DNA of 64,000 nt from positions 62,001-126,000 of the forward strand of contig NW_027288575.1 of the NCBI RefSeq assembly GCF_037038585.1. Direction: 5' to 3'. The notes below the pieces were generated by a model that was given only the letters and a program-made list of their open reading frames with translations, had not been told where the DNA came from and searched no databases. Positions 1 through 11,852 of this stretch are shown here, in pieces (position 1 is the first letter of the stretch; each line of letters begins with the position of its first letter). The DNA comes from Patagioenas fasciata. Taxonomy: Eukaryota; Chordata; Aves; Columbiformes; Columbidae. The translations under genes were made by a program, and so were the position numbers.

Positions 1-214
1 TATTAGTCAAATATAAACTAAGCTCTCAGCTTCTAAACAACGTGTTACTTAATCTTCCATCTCCCTCTTGTCGTGCAGAAGGATCTAAAAGGTGAAAAAT
101 ATCCCCTCATCGTGCAGGCGGTCAGAAAGCATTTACCTCATGTCAACTGGTTAATGACGGGCACACCTTCTATAACTTCATCGCAGTATACGTTAACTTG
201 GCAGCTTCTCTTCA

Positions 215-490
215 AAAGCGAGAAGAGAAAAAAGGGACAGGGCTCTGAAAAAACAAGGCAGAGATCAAAGCAGCGGCGGGGACAGAGGAAAAGAGGCCGG
301 AAGAGCACCAGGAACAGGGCACAGAAAGAAACAAATCGGCGCGGCGGCAGCGGCGCGGAGACGGAGGAAAAAAACCCGGCACGGTCAACGGGACAGAGAG
401 GAACGCGACCACGGGCAGGGAGCGGGACACGGGGACACGGCGAGGAACCACGGGACGCGGAGAGATACCAAAAAGTCGGCAAAAAAGACT
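215..490 (+). repeat. Purine-rich tract 1 of the array unit
   Basis: Strongly purine-biased on the plus strand, built from loose variants of a GGGACAGAGAGGAA / CAGGGAGCGGGACACGG theme, and CpG-rich. The same tract recurs in units B, C and D (about 8780-9040, 17350-17620, 32860-33130). A diverged CpG-depleted relative lies at about 58050-58170. It makes long open frames on both strands by composition alone; I do not regard these as coding. Confidence 0.7.
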
Positions 491-560
491 CTCTAACGCT
501 GTTCTGAAAGTGTTAAACGGCGGGCAATTTCAATACAGCGCACCGCACGCTCAGAGGATG
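445..560 (-). repeat. Relic LTR-like fragment inside the array unit
   Basis: The stretch running through GATACCAAAAAGTCGGC and GAAAGTGTTAAACGG aligns well with 40440-40540, where the matching sequence adjoins a minus-strand class II ERV pol relic and carries a minus-strand AATAAA. In the array copies that signal is mutated. The same relic sits at the start of units B, C and D (about 9015-9120, 17590-17700, 33100-33210). I read it as part of an old LTR captured before the array was amplified. Confidence 0.5.
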
Positions 561-1009
561 GCCCCTGTATTTGAGTGTACGTGTGATTCACGCTTCTTGG
601 TATTCTTTACATACACCTATTGCATATTCATTTGCTTCTACCGCTTAGTTAGTGCATTAAACAGAAGTTCTTTCCATAACCCCACCCTTCGCTGGCAGTC
701 CATCTCTGGTATGCCAGTGTCCATCAAGGGTCTCCAGCGGTCCCCGGTGCCCCTGCAGCCCGGTGCCCCCTGCCCCGGTGTCGGCTCCTCGACCTCATGT
801 CTTGAGCACGCCCGCTGTCATTTTGTGCTGCTACTCAAGTAGCTCCTTCTCCATTTAGTGGAACGTCCCGTTTTCCCAGCCTGCGAGCCAAGGACATCCC
901 GCTTTGCCCCACCTCCAGTCCCTACAGAGCTAGTGTTTCTCTGTTAGGTTTCTGTTCCGTTAGGCCTGGTCTTGCTGCCTTATGCCAAGGGCTTTCTAAA
1001 AGATTTTTG

Positions 1010-1430
1010 TTCCTCCTATCAACGGGAAGCAAGAGAGAGGGCAACAGGCAAAAACGACGGCAGAGCGAGAGACCGCGGGGAACACAGGGGCTTGGAGGAA
1101 GAAAGAGAGGAATGAGGAGCCCCGCGGAGAGACGGAGGACAGGAAAAAAGAAAATAAAAAGAGAGAAAAAAAACGGGGCGGGGGGCAGCACAAAGGCTCA
1201 GAACGTGAACGAGGACGGGAACAGTGCCGTACGGAATGAAGAAAGCCGGCAACGCCGAGCACGACAAAGGCACAGAGAGAGAGACGGCGAAGGGAGGGAG
1301 GAAGGAAAGAGACAGAGCAGCACATACAGACACAGAGAGGAAACTAATGGCAGGGAAAAGAACGGGCCAGAGAAAGCGTGGGGAAAAAGGAGACGGAGGG
1401 GCAGGGAGGCACCAGGACACACAAGCCGGG
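1010..1430 (+). repeat. Purine-rich tract 2 of the array unit
   Basis: About 400 bp dominated by G and A on the plus strand with many CpGs, ending in GGAGGGGCAGGGAGGCACC. The same tract is present in units B, C and D (about 9570-9990, 18150-18550, 33655-34075). The end of this tract is also the left boundary of block E at 58538, so it probably served as a recombination point. An aged homologue lies at about 58180-58400. Confidence 0.7.
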
Positions 1431-1844
1431 GACGAGGCCCCGAGGGCCGGGGACTCACAGCGGCTCTCGCTTTCGGTGGCTGCCAGGAGGCTTCTAACAG
1501 CTCAGACGCTCCCGTCTCCTTCTCTCCTCCCTTCCTCTCCGGTAACTCGGGGCGCTCGGCCGTCCTCAGCCTAGGAGAACACGGTGGGGTGTCAGGGCTC
1601 CTACGAGACGAGGCTTCGGGGACATGGAGCCTCGCTGGCTCGCTCGCCAGGCAGCCGTCCCGCTCCAGGATACGCGCACGGACCCTGCCGCACACGTTGG
1701 CCCCCGGCCCGCCGCACGCCGCGCAGAGGGAGCCTTCGCCACCCGGAGAGAGGGGCTCGCTCTCTCGCCTGCCGCAGGAAGCGGACGTCGGGCCCACAGC
1801 CCCGCATTGCTTCAGGATCCTTCCAGATCTACAGATTTTGACAT

Positions 1845-2160
1845 ATTTACAATTACATAGGTTTAGACGGAGATATCTATTTGCACTTATTAAAAAAATA
1901 CGTACACGGGTATGAGTGAATACATAGAGATGATATTTAATATCCCTTTAGATTATGTAACGCACAGTCATTACAGGTAGCTCTACCTACTCACACTTTT
2001 CTCTATTTTAAATTGCTTTCTATATAATTTTTTTCTCATTTTCGAGTCCTTCATTTTTTAATTTACGTATACACAAGATATTGGTATTTTTAAAACCATC
2101 AACAGGAATTTTTTACATTCGAAAAATCCTTTATATAATAGAGTAGAAAAGGGCGTTGAT
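1845..2160. repeat. AT-rich low-complexity segment of the array unit
   Basis: AT-rich stretch with loose repeats of a TTTAGACGGAGATATCTATTT-like theme. It recurs in unit B at about 10405-10720 and in unit C at about 18970-19300, just before the ERV insertion point. Related degenerate sequence occurs at 55090-55445. No gene is visible in it. Confidence 0.5.
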
Positions 2161-3290
2161 ATAAAAGCATTTGATAGACACGTGAATGCCATCCTGCAAT
2201 ATATAAATACCAAGGACAGATTTCTCTGTTTGCAATTCCCACACTCGTGTTTACAGGTCGAACACGTGTTCTCCTCCCCCGGGAATTTTCAGGCACGTTT
2301 GGACTGTGACCCCCTCTTTTCAGGGGGACTCCCTTTTGACCCCCGCGTCCCCCACCCGCATCGCCGGCCCCTGCTCACGCTGGGGCGTCACAAGCGACAC
2401 CGTCACGCGACACGAGGGAAACGGCCCCGACAGGCAGCTCATTGTGTCATTTACTCTCATTGTGTCATTTACACGTGCACGTACCACAACCCCCAAAAAG
2501 CGGGGGGGGCTCCCCTAGGAAAACAAAGCGGGGGCAGCGCCCCAAAGAGCCGCAGCCCCCGGCCCACAGGCCGGCAGCCGCCCCCCGGCACGGGAATGCT
2601 CCTGGCCAACCTGAGAAGGGAGCTGCTGTGAGTGCCACCCAATAGCCATACCCCTCTTTTCTAGGCAGCTTGGAGAACCCTATTTGCCAGTGTTGTCCTG
2701 GGACGTTTCCCTCGTCCAATTGTTCTTATTTATACCCTGTATACAGTATTAAGAGGATGGTTTTCTAGACACATTTCACATTGCTGGGTCACTCCTTCGC
2801 AAACAGTTTATAAATTCACTCTTACCTTTTCACCTAATCGTAACAGAGCGCATCAGCTCCTTGCGCTGCGAGGTACCACTGCTCTCCCGTCACCAGTGAC
2901 AGCTTCTTTGGACCCTAATTCTAATTCGGCTATAAATCTCCTATTAATTTCTTATCCTCTTTGTTGCGGTTTCCTGATGTTGGCTGGAGGAGACAGCCAC
3001 CTGGGATCAGAGGTGTGGCTTTTGTATCGGTCTCTGTCCTTTCGGTGGCTGGTTTCACACTGGCATCTGCTAACTTATTTCCAGTTTCCTGATCAGTGTT
3101 TCCCTTCTGAGGCCCTTTGCAACGCACGATGGTAACTTTTCCAGCAACAGCACAGCTTCCAACAACTGGAGTATCATGTTTAATCTGTTGAAAAAGCATG
3201 CAATTGAAGAAGTGAACGTATGCTTGCCTGTTTGAGTGAGCGTTCCTTAAACAGCTTCTCTACGTATGTCGCCGGATATCTTTGCTGCAG

Positions 3291-4131
3291 GTTTCGCTGC
3301 ATCGTTCATCCGTTCGAGCAGAAGCTGACCGTTTCAACTGCAGTCATCATCATAGCCGTCACTTGGATTCTGGCCATCGCAATCACGCGTCCTTCTGCCG
3401 TCATGCTGCACGTACAAGAAGAGAAACATTTCAGGGTGATCCTCGGCTACGGCAACGAAACCCGCCCCGTATACTGGTGCCGAGAGGACTGGCCTGACCC
3501 AGGAATGAGAAAGATCTACACAACAGTTCTCTTTGCGAACATCTATCTGGCTCCCCTGTCGCTCACTGTTATCATGTACGCCAGGATAAGCATTGCTCTC
3601 TTCAACACTGCGATGCCCACGGTGGGAAAGCACAGCCAGGAGCGATGGCACAGCACGTCAAAGAAGAAACAAAGAGTAATCAAAATGCTCATTATTGTGG
3701 GTTTGCTTTTCACCCTCTCCTGGCTTCCCTTGTGGACTCTGATGATGCTTTCTGACTATGTCAACCTTTCAGATGTCCAGTTGCAGTTCTTTCACATTTA
3801 TATCTATCCCTTTGCTCACCGGCTGGCCTTTTTCAATAGCAGCGTCAACCCCATCATCTCCGGTTTCTTTAACGAAAACTCTCACCGGGGCTTTCAGGCC
3901 GCCTTTCAACTTCAGCTCTGCTCCCGGGAGGTGGCTCACAGGGACACCTGTTCTCAGCAAGGCCACAGCAATGTCATTTTGTCAGCTGGCAACCCCCAGA
4001 CACCCCAGGATCAAGCTTCTCAAAACGCTAAGGAAAAAGGGAAGACAGTTAGGAAAGGAAATTGGGTGAGTAACCAGCAAGATTTGACAATGGAGGCTCT
4101 AGAAGAGACCTGCAATGACGGGATTAAGTGA
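3291..4131 (+). pseudogene. NPFFR2-like: NPFFR2-like terminal exon, copy A (TM4 to C-terminus)
   Basis: Encodes about 280 residues matching the last exon of neuropeptide FF receptor 2, a class A peptide GPCR of the plasma membrane. A pyrimidine-rich run and CAG end at 3290, and the exon starts by completing an Arg codon (AG|G) in an ERF-type motif, the usual phase-2 intron position in the DRY region. Visible in order are TM4, an ECL2 cysteine (YWCREDW), TM5, TM6 with SWLP, TM7, helix 8 with NENSHRGF, and a C-tail ending [18 protein letters not shown] then TGA. Key oddity: the TM7 NPxxY motif reads NPIIS. TM1-TM3 and the start codon are nowhere in the unit. Against copy B there are about eight nonsynonymous and two synonymous changes (for example Cys to Arg in TM4 and Val to Gly in TM6), so the frame is open but not obviously constrained. 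Best read as an amplified gene fragment; a functional spliced 3' exon is the alternative. Confidence 0.85.
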
Positions 4132-5132
4132 AACATGCTATGCACCACCAAAACAATGTAAGCCTAGCAGAGTTGGTTTGTTGTGTTGTGAAACTCACGC
4201 TCTGTCAGCCCCTTGACAGTGTTTCTTTTTTGAAGGAGATACGCAGCTTGCCCAGTATCTGAATGTGTGATGTGAGCAGAAAGCCAAATTCATCCTCCTG
4301 TGTTAGCAGCTTGAAGAAGGTGCAACCGCCCTGCAGTCAGTGATGACCCACTCTGCTCCCGAACTGGGCTGGAGCAGAGACGTGGCTAAAACGGGCGAGC
4401 GTAGGGAGGAGACTCAGCCCAGCAGGTACCACACGGAACGTGAAACTCCGGGCAGCGCACCTTCGTTTCAAGGGAGGAACACGCACACAGAGCACAAAGG
4501 ACGTTACTCTACCTGAGACACACACTGTCCTTAGCAGCTGCACAGCAACGTTGTCTCTGTGATTTGGAGTTCTGGTGGCAAATGATGGAGCTCCGTACGT
4601 CGCACCTTTCAAACCTGCACACAGAAAGACGCTTCACCCCACAGGTGACACCAGAAACTAGGAAGCCTCCAAAAAGAATTTACAACCCCACATCCAAACC
4701 AGTTACACTCACCCCCACAACCAATCCTGCTCTACACACATCTCCCTCTCCTTCAGACACCCTTCAACAGCCAGATCCACAGTCATCTCCCAATGGGTCA
4801 TTCACTGCACTAAACGCAGCAGGGCGGGGCAGAGGGGGGGGAACTAAAGGAAATTTAAAAAAAACCCTCCCTGACTGTGTTTTTTTCAGTGGCATTTCTT
4901 GGCGTTATTTTTGTCGGGCGTTGGAGGTAAAGGTTTAGCTTCCATTACCTGCTGGGCAGTCGTCACTGCATGCCCAGGTTCACGTACCCCTTGCTTTATG
5001 CAAAGCTGCTTCCATCAGCGACCCAGGAGTCTTCAGCATCCTCCAGCGGCTGGTCCTTTCAATCCGCTCCGCCGGAGCGAACAGCTTCTGCTGTTTCCAA
5101 GCAATCGTGGGTCACCGACTGCAAAACGGATC

Positions 5133-5407
5133 CACTGAGGAAAGAAGTCGGATCGACAATGTTAGTGGTAGAAATATTTACATCTTTAAACGTTCTAAGG
5201 AGCCATCGAGGCAGGGATGTCGTTTTTACACAAACGGGGACGGACACTGACACACAGATACCTGGCTGTGAGCCCTGCGGGGCGAACAGCGCTTCTGCCC
5301 CCGGCCGTGCGCTGCAGTACCCGAGTTTCGCCACAGGGCGGCAGCACTGAGGCGCGCTGCGGCACGGCATTGGGGCGCCCGGGTGCAGCACCGCGCTTTG
5401 CCCACAG
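5133..5407. repeat. 275-bp direct repeat, first copy in unit A
   Basis: Begins CACTGAGGAAAGAAG and ends TTTGCCCACAG. It recurs in the same orientation at 7306-7580 within the same unit, at an offset of 2,173 bp. It contains a CGCCACAGGGCGGCAGCAC block that resembles a CTCF site imperfectly. After the repeat, sequence continues into a CpG-rich segment that is itself shared with block E at 36140-36360. Confidence 0.85.
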
Positions 5408-6513
5408 GACGGCAGCACTGAGACCGCCGCGGCAGCCCGGGCCGAGCGGTTGTGCCGCGTTTCGCGGGAATCCCGCAGAAAAAAACACAAAAAACAAACA
5501 CAACAAAACAAAAACGCACACAGAGAGCCGCGGCACGAAAGCCACGCGTACAGGACACAGAACCCGCTGGGCCTCACCCCGAGCTCCCACCGAAGCGGCG
5601 CCCCACTCGCCACACCACCAAGCCTGCAACCGCACCTTAGCTCTGGTTTTATGCATCCCCCCCCCACAGCGGAAAAAACCCTCCTATCTTGCATTGCTCT
5701 TTGGCATTGCAATTGCACAGGTGTGAACTCATCAAAGTAAAGCAGCCATCTCACAGACACACACTCAGAACTCGACTAGGCTGGGGTTTTTCTTTGTGTT
5801 ACACAAACGGACTCTCACTCCTCTAAGGAAACAAATTCATTCTTAAGCATAGCCTCTCCCTGGGGGAAAAAAATGCCCACTCCGAGCTCCCAAACACTAG
5901 GGAGCTGTGGGGAAACCAGTGAAAGCCAAAACCAACAGCAGCAACGTCAAGTGGAATTTGGCTTAAATTCTGATCATGCACTTAAAAGCCTCTCTCTGTC
6001 CTACCAATGGCTGGTCATTCTTTGGAAGGACAAACTTTCTTACCTGAACATCCTAAATTGAAGACTCCACGGAACAGAACGGAGATTGAGCCACAGGACA
6101 ACGGTGCCATTGATTTACACTAATGGGGAAAAAAACACCCTAGAAGTCAAACCCAAATTTACTTATTACTTCCCATCACATTTCATCCCTTACATTTCAA
6201 CTGGCAGCAAGGTGTTCAAAAATTAACTATGCCCATGCCACTTACCACTTAGATTAAACTCTACATATAAATCTTAAAGGCTATTTCCAGCGTGCCCATA
6301 AATTCATGTGAACAAAGACAAGGGCAACGCTCGACCCTAAGGAGGGAAAGAGGCGGCTGTTCCTCTATGGCAGATCAAACTTCCTTCTTTTACCTGCAAC
6401 ACGTGGAACTGCCGCGGGACCCGTTCGCCAACGGGGTGTGCGTTCTTAACTAAAACTGGTCGCCAGCTTCTCCGCAGAGGCACTGAATTTGCCTCTTCTG
6501 GTTTTTTTTTTTT

Positions 6514-6547
6514 TTTTTTTTTTCCTCCACGTGGGGGAAAAAAAAAA
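6514..6547. repeat. Poly-T / CACGTG / poly-A palindrome, unit A
   Basis: A T-run, then CCTCCACGTGGGGG, then an A-run, centred on a CACGTG E-box between 6530 and 6531. The arms pair over about 17 bp each with one T:G mismatch, and the T-run continues further left. Such a sequence could fold as a hairpin or cruciform. Confidence 0.85.
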
Positions 6548-6939
6548 GAAAAACACACAAATAACACACACAAAAAAAAGACAAAGGAATGATCTCTTCC
6601 AGGCCGTTTCTCTAAACCGTCAAGTCATTAGAAAATTGCACATGTCTTCTCCAAGCAGAATGAGCCTGTGATTCCATACAAAAGGAGGGCAAGGAGCAGG
6701 TCAGCTTGTCAGAGACAGATAGGGACAGGGAGCAAGACAAGGTGACACAGAGAGAGGGAGAGAGAGGCAAAAGGGACGGAGAGGCAGGGCAAGGGGAAGG
6801 AGAGGCCAAAATGAGCGCTCCTCAGCCTCCCCTCCCTCGCCTCGACCCCCGTTTCCCCCTTAACTCCCGGTGCCCGCCCCGAGACACCACGGACGCGCTT
6901 GCCAGGGAGGCAGCTGTTCAAACGGGATTGAGTCGGTGC

Positions 6940-7310
6940 GCTCTGATTGGCTGCTTTTCACCCCAGCGCGCCGTCCTCCTATTGGATGCTACTTCCCGCG
7001 CTCCGCGCCCAGGTGCCCGCCTCAGGGTCGGACCTGACTGCGGACTGCGCAATTTGGGCATGCGCAATACTGAGGCCTCAACGCCCGCCCCTCTGGCAAT
7101 CTGATTGGCTGCCTGCGCACATCAATTGCCATTCTCCCCGCCTATCAGCGCTCCGCCCCTCCAGCCCTCCCGAGCGATCTGATTGGCCCGCTCTGCATCC
7201 TCACTCGCCTTCTCGCCACCCTGCCGGGACCCCCACGCCCTTTGCCCGCGCGGCTTCCAACAGCCGCCTTTAAAAGGAAACAACAAACCGCGCTCCTTTG
7301 CTTTACACTG
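6940..7310. promoter_or_regulatory. CCAAT-rich CpG promoter-like block, unit A
   Basis: GC-rich stretch with four inverted CCAAT boxes (ATTGG at 6946, 6981, 7104 and 7182), GC boxes such as CCGCCCCT, an NRF1-like half site GCATGCGCA (7058-7066) and a TATA-like TTTAAAAGG (7269-7277). The core GGAAACAACAAACCGCGCTC just after it is kept in every paralogous copy in the window. NF-Y, Sp1 and NRF1 binding is inferred from motifs. Direction and target transcript are unknown. Confidence 0.55.
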
Positions 7311-7580
7311 AGGAAAGAAGCCGGATCGACAATGTTAGTGGTAGCAATATTTACATCTTTAAACGTTCTAAGGAGCCACCGAGGGAGGGATGTCGTTTTT
7401 ACACAAATGGGGACGGGCACTGACACACAGATACCTGGCTGCGAGCCCTGCGGGGCGAACAGCGCCTCTGCCCCCGGCCGTGCGCTGCAGTACCCGAGTT
7501 TCGCCACAGGGCGGCAGCACTGAGGCGCGCTGCGGCACGGCATTGGGGCGCCCGGGTGCAGCACCGCGCTTTGCGCACAG
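7306..7580. repeat. 275-bp direct repeat, second copy in unit A
   Basis: Second copy of the unit-internal direct repeat, directly following the CCAAT-rich promoter-like block. If that block is an active promoter reading rightward, this repeat would be the start of the transcribed region. This is an inference from position only. Confidence 0.85.
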
Positions 7581-10500
7581 CCTTTCCTTCCTTGTCCAAT
7601 TTATACTATGGCCTCTGCTCACAAGATTTCATCAAGGTTGCTCTATTCACATTATCACCAGGTGGTTCCTCAATCTCTTTCCTGTGAGCTAAAATACACC
7701 CTAACGGGCTCTTTTTCAGAATACCGCTACTACGCCGTCCTCCCATTACGCGTCACACGGAACGACACGGCTCATCTTGTAACAAATACGAGCAAATAAC
7801 TATTAACACCTACAGCAGTACTCCACAGATAATACTCAAACCTACCCACGACACACCGCCCTCACAAGTTGTACTCCAAGTTTATCCCACCGTCTCCAAA
7901 ACAAAACAATTCCGGTACCCAGCTCAAATCTCTCTAACACTCAGCACCGCAATTAGGACACTCTGCAACACAGATGGCTCCACAACGCTCACACTCCTCG
8001 CAAGTTTAGCTCCTGCTGTAGTTTTCGGTGTTCAAGTGCATAGTCAGAACCAAGGCACATCCAAGAATTAAACCGAACTACGGTACTCTTCACAGCTACA
8101 TACAGAGCCAGCTTTGCACCACAACGGAGCACGGGAACAACCAACACCAAAAGCTGGCCGCACAAACAACTCCACAGCAACTACTGTATACCTCTAAGGT
8201 GCTCGCAACCCCGTCCACGCTATCCTGACGAAATTCCGTACCACGACTTACGGACAGTTCGCGAGCACGTGACCGGTCCCAAACTTCAGAGAAGAAAGAC
8301 TTCTCACCAGAGGTCCTCGTCCGTCCCCGCGGCGATCCGACCGAGACGAGGAGTCTCTCCAGAGACATCCCCGGGGTGCGCCAAGAGAGTCCTCGGCTCC
8401 ACGGGCCCTGCGGCCGGACAGAGCGGGTCCTCCGGCTGGCTCACCGCCTGAAACGGGGAAAGAAACGGGACGGCAGAGTCAGCAGCACTGCTGAGCCACG
8501 TTCTTTATTTCATTTGACGATGTTAGTTATAATTGTTTAGTTTCTCGCTGACAATACATCTGTTAATTATTAGTCAAATATAAACTAAGCTCTCAGCTTC
8601 TAAACAACGTGTTACTTAATCTTCCATCTCCCTCTTGTCGTGCAGAAGGATCTAAAAGGTGAAAAATATCCCCTCATCGTGCAGGCGGTCAGAAAGCATT
8701 TACCTCATGTCAACTGGTTAATGACGGGTACACCTTCTATAACTTCATCGCAGTATACGTTAACTTGGCAGCTTCTCTTCAAAAGCGAGAAGAGAGAAAA
8801 GGGACAGGGCTCTGAAAAAACAAGGCAGAGATCAAAGCAGCGGGGGGGACAGAGGAAAAGAGGCCGGAAGAGCACCAGGAACAGGGCACAGAAAGAAACA
8901 AATCGGCGCGGCGGCAGCGGCGCGGAGACGGAGGAAAAAAACCCGGCACGGTCAACGGGACAGAGAGGAACGCGACCACGGGCAGGGAGCGGGACACGGC
9001 GAGGAACCACGGGACGCGGAGAGATACCAAAAAGTCGGCAAAAAAGACTCTCTAACGCTGTTCTGAAAGTGTTAAACGGCGGGCAATTTCAATACAGCGC
9101 ACCGCACGCTCAGAGGATGGCCCCTGTATTTGAGCGTACGTGTGATTCACGCTTCTTGGTATTCTTTACATACACCTATTGCATATTCATTTGCTTCTAC
9201 CGCTTAGTTAGTGCATTAAACAGAAGTTCTTTCCATAACCCCACCCTTCGCTGGCAGTCCATCTCTGGTATGCCAGTGTCCATCAAGGGTCTCCAGCGGT
9301 CCCCGGTGCCCCTGCAGCCCGGTGCCCCCTGCCCCGGTGTCGGCTCCTCGACCTCATGTCTTGAGCACGCCCGCTGTCATTTTGTGCTGCTACTCAAGTA
9401 GCTCCTTCTCCATTTAGTGGAACGTCCCATTTTCCCAGCCTGCGAGCCAAGGACATCCCGCTTTGCCCCACCTCCAGTCCCTACAGAGCTAGTGTTTCTC
9501 TGTTAGGTTTCTGTTCCGTTAGGCCTGGTCTTGCTGCCTTATGCCAAGGGCTTTCGACAAGATTTTTGTTCCTCCTATCAACGGGAAGCAAGAGAGAGGG
9601 CAACAGGCAAAAACGACGGCAGAGCGAGAGACCGCGGGGAACACAGGGGCTTGGAGGAAGAAAGAGAGGAATGAGGAGCCCTGCGGAGAGACGGAGGACA
9701 GGAAAAAAGAAAATAAAAAGAGAGAAAAAAAACGGGGCGGGGGGCAGCACAAAGGCTCAGAACGTGAACGAGGACGGGAACAGCGCCGTACGGAATGAAG
9801 AAAGCCGGCAACGCCAAGCACGACAAAGGCACAGAGAGAGAGACGGCGAAGGGAGGGAGGAAGGAAAGAGACAGAGCAGCACATACAGACACAGAGAGGA
9901 AACTAATGGCAGGGAAAAGAACGGGCCAGAGAAAGCGTGGGGAAAAAGGAGACGGAGGGGCAGGGGGGCACCAGGACACACAAGCCGGGGACGAGGCCCC
10001 GAGGGCCAGGGACTCACAGCGGCTCTCGCTTTCGGTGGCTGCCAGGAGGCTTCTAACAGCTCAGACGCTCCCGTCTCCTTCTCTCCTCCCTTCCTCTCCG
10101 GTAACTCGGGGCGCTCGGCCGTCCTCAGCCTAGGAGAACACGGTGGGGTGTCAGGGCTCCTACGAGACGAGGCTTCGGGGACATGGAGCCTCGCTGGCTC
10201 GCTCGCCAGGCAGCCGTCCCACTCCAGGATACGCGCACGGACCCTGCCGCGCACGTTGGCCCCCGGCCCGCCGCACGCCGCGCAGAGGGAGCCTTCGCCA
10301 CCCGGAGAGAGGGGCTCGCTCTCTTGCCTGCCGCAGGAAGCGGACGTCGGGCCCACAGCCCCGCATTGCTTCAGGATCTTTCCAGATCTACAGATTTTGA
10401 CATATTTACAATTACATAGGTTTAGACGGAGATATCTATTTGCACTTATTAAAAAAATACGTACACGGGTATGAGTGAATACATAGAGATGATATTTAAT

Positions 10501-11852
10501 ATCCCTTTAGATTATGTAACGCACAGTCATTACAGGTAGCTCTACCTACTCACACTTTTCTCTATTTTAAATTGCTTTCTATATAATTTTTTCTCATTTT
10601 AAAAAGTCCTTCATTTTTTAATTTACATATAGACAAGATATTGGTATTTTTAAAACCATCAACAGGAATTTTTTACATTCTAAAAATCCTTTATATAATA
10701 GAGTAGAAAAGGGCGTTGATATAAAAGCATTTGATAGACACGTGAATGCCATCCTGCAATATATAAATACCAAGGACAGATTTCTCTGTTTGCAATTCCC
10801 ACACTCGTGTTTACAGGTCAAACACGTGTTCTCCTCCCCCGGGAATTTTCAGGCACGTTGGGACTGTGACCCCCTCTTTTCAGGGGGACTCCCTTTTGAC
10901 CCCCGCATCCCCCACCCGCATCGCCGGCCCCTGCTCACGCTGGGGCGCCACAAGTGACACCGTCACGCGACACGAGGGAAACGGCCCCGACAGGCAGCTC
11001 ATTGTGTCATTTACTCTCATTGTGTCATTTACACGTGCACGTACCACAACCCCCAAAAAGCAGGGGGGGGGCTCCCCTAGGAAAACAAAGCGGGGGCAGC
11101 GCCCCAAACAGCCGCAGCCCCCGGCCCACAGGCCGGCAGCCGCCCCCCGGCACGGGAATGCTCCTGGCCAACCTGAGAAGGGAGCTGCTGTGAGTGCCAC
11201 CCAATAGCCATACCCCTCTTTTCTAGGCAGCTTGGAGAACCCTATTTGCCAGTGTTGTCCTGGGACATTTCCCTCGTCCAATTGTTCTTATTTATACCCT
11301 GTATACAGTATTAAGATGATGGTTTTCTAGACACATTTCACATTGCTGGGTCACTCCTTCGCAAACAGTTTATAAATTCACTCTTACCTTTTCACCTAAT
11401 CGTAACAGAGCGCATCAGCTCCTTGCGCTGCGAGGTACCACTGCTCTCCCGTCACCAGTGACAGCTTCTTTGGACCCTAATTCTAATTCGGCTATAAATC
11501 TCCTATTAATTTCTTATCCTCTTTGTTGCGGTTTCCTGATGTTGGCTGGAGGAGACAGCCACCTGGGATCAGAGGTGTGGCTTTTGTATCGGTCTCTGTC
11601 CTTTCGGTGGCTGGTTTCACACTGGCATCTGCTAACTTATTTCCAGTTTCCTGATCAGTGTTTCCCTTCTGAGGCCCTTTGCAACGCACGATGGTAACTT
11701 TTCCAGCAACAGCACAGCTTCCAACAACTGGAGTATCATGTTTAATCTGTTTAAAAAGCATGCAATTGAAGAAGCGAACGTATGCTTGCCTGTTTGAGTG
11801 AGCGTTCCTTAAACAGCTTCTCTACGTATGTCGCCGGATATCTTTGCTGCAG

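Larger units (their letters stand above)
1..8567. repeat. Tandem array unit A (8,567 bp)
   Basis: The window's first bases recur at 8568, 17138 and 32644, which defines an approximately 8.57-kb head-to-tail array. In order this unit holds a purine-rich tract (215-490), a relic LTR-like piece (about 445-560), a second purine-rich tract (1010-1410), a GC-rich block, an AT-rich stretch (1845-2160), the NPFFR2-like exon (3291-4131), the first 275-bp direct repeat (5133-5407), a palindrome (6514-6547), a CCAAT-rich block (6940-7310) and the second 275-bp repeat (7306-7580). Unit A differs from B and C more than they differ from each other, for example in the receptor exon. The unit boundary is arbitrary because the true array start lies outside the window. 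Confidence 0.95.

Noticed and set aside
73-210. Possible exon starting after the CAG at 71-78 (KDLKGEKYPLIVQAV...)
   Set aside because: The acceptor-like context is good and the piece is kept in block E, but it runs into the purine tract in the units, meets a stop in block E, and I recognise no family.
138-482. Leu/Pro/Ser/Phe-rich minus-strand frames opposite the purine tracts in every unit
   Set aside because: Low-complexity translation of purine-rich DNA; no signal of a real family.
2896-3135. Upstream frame before the receptor exon as a possible TM1-TM3 exon
   Set aside because: Contains none of the expected TM1-TM3 receptor motifs and is not bounded by matching splice sites.
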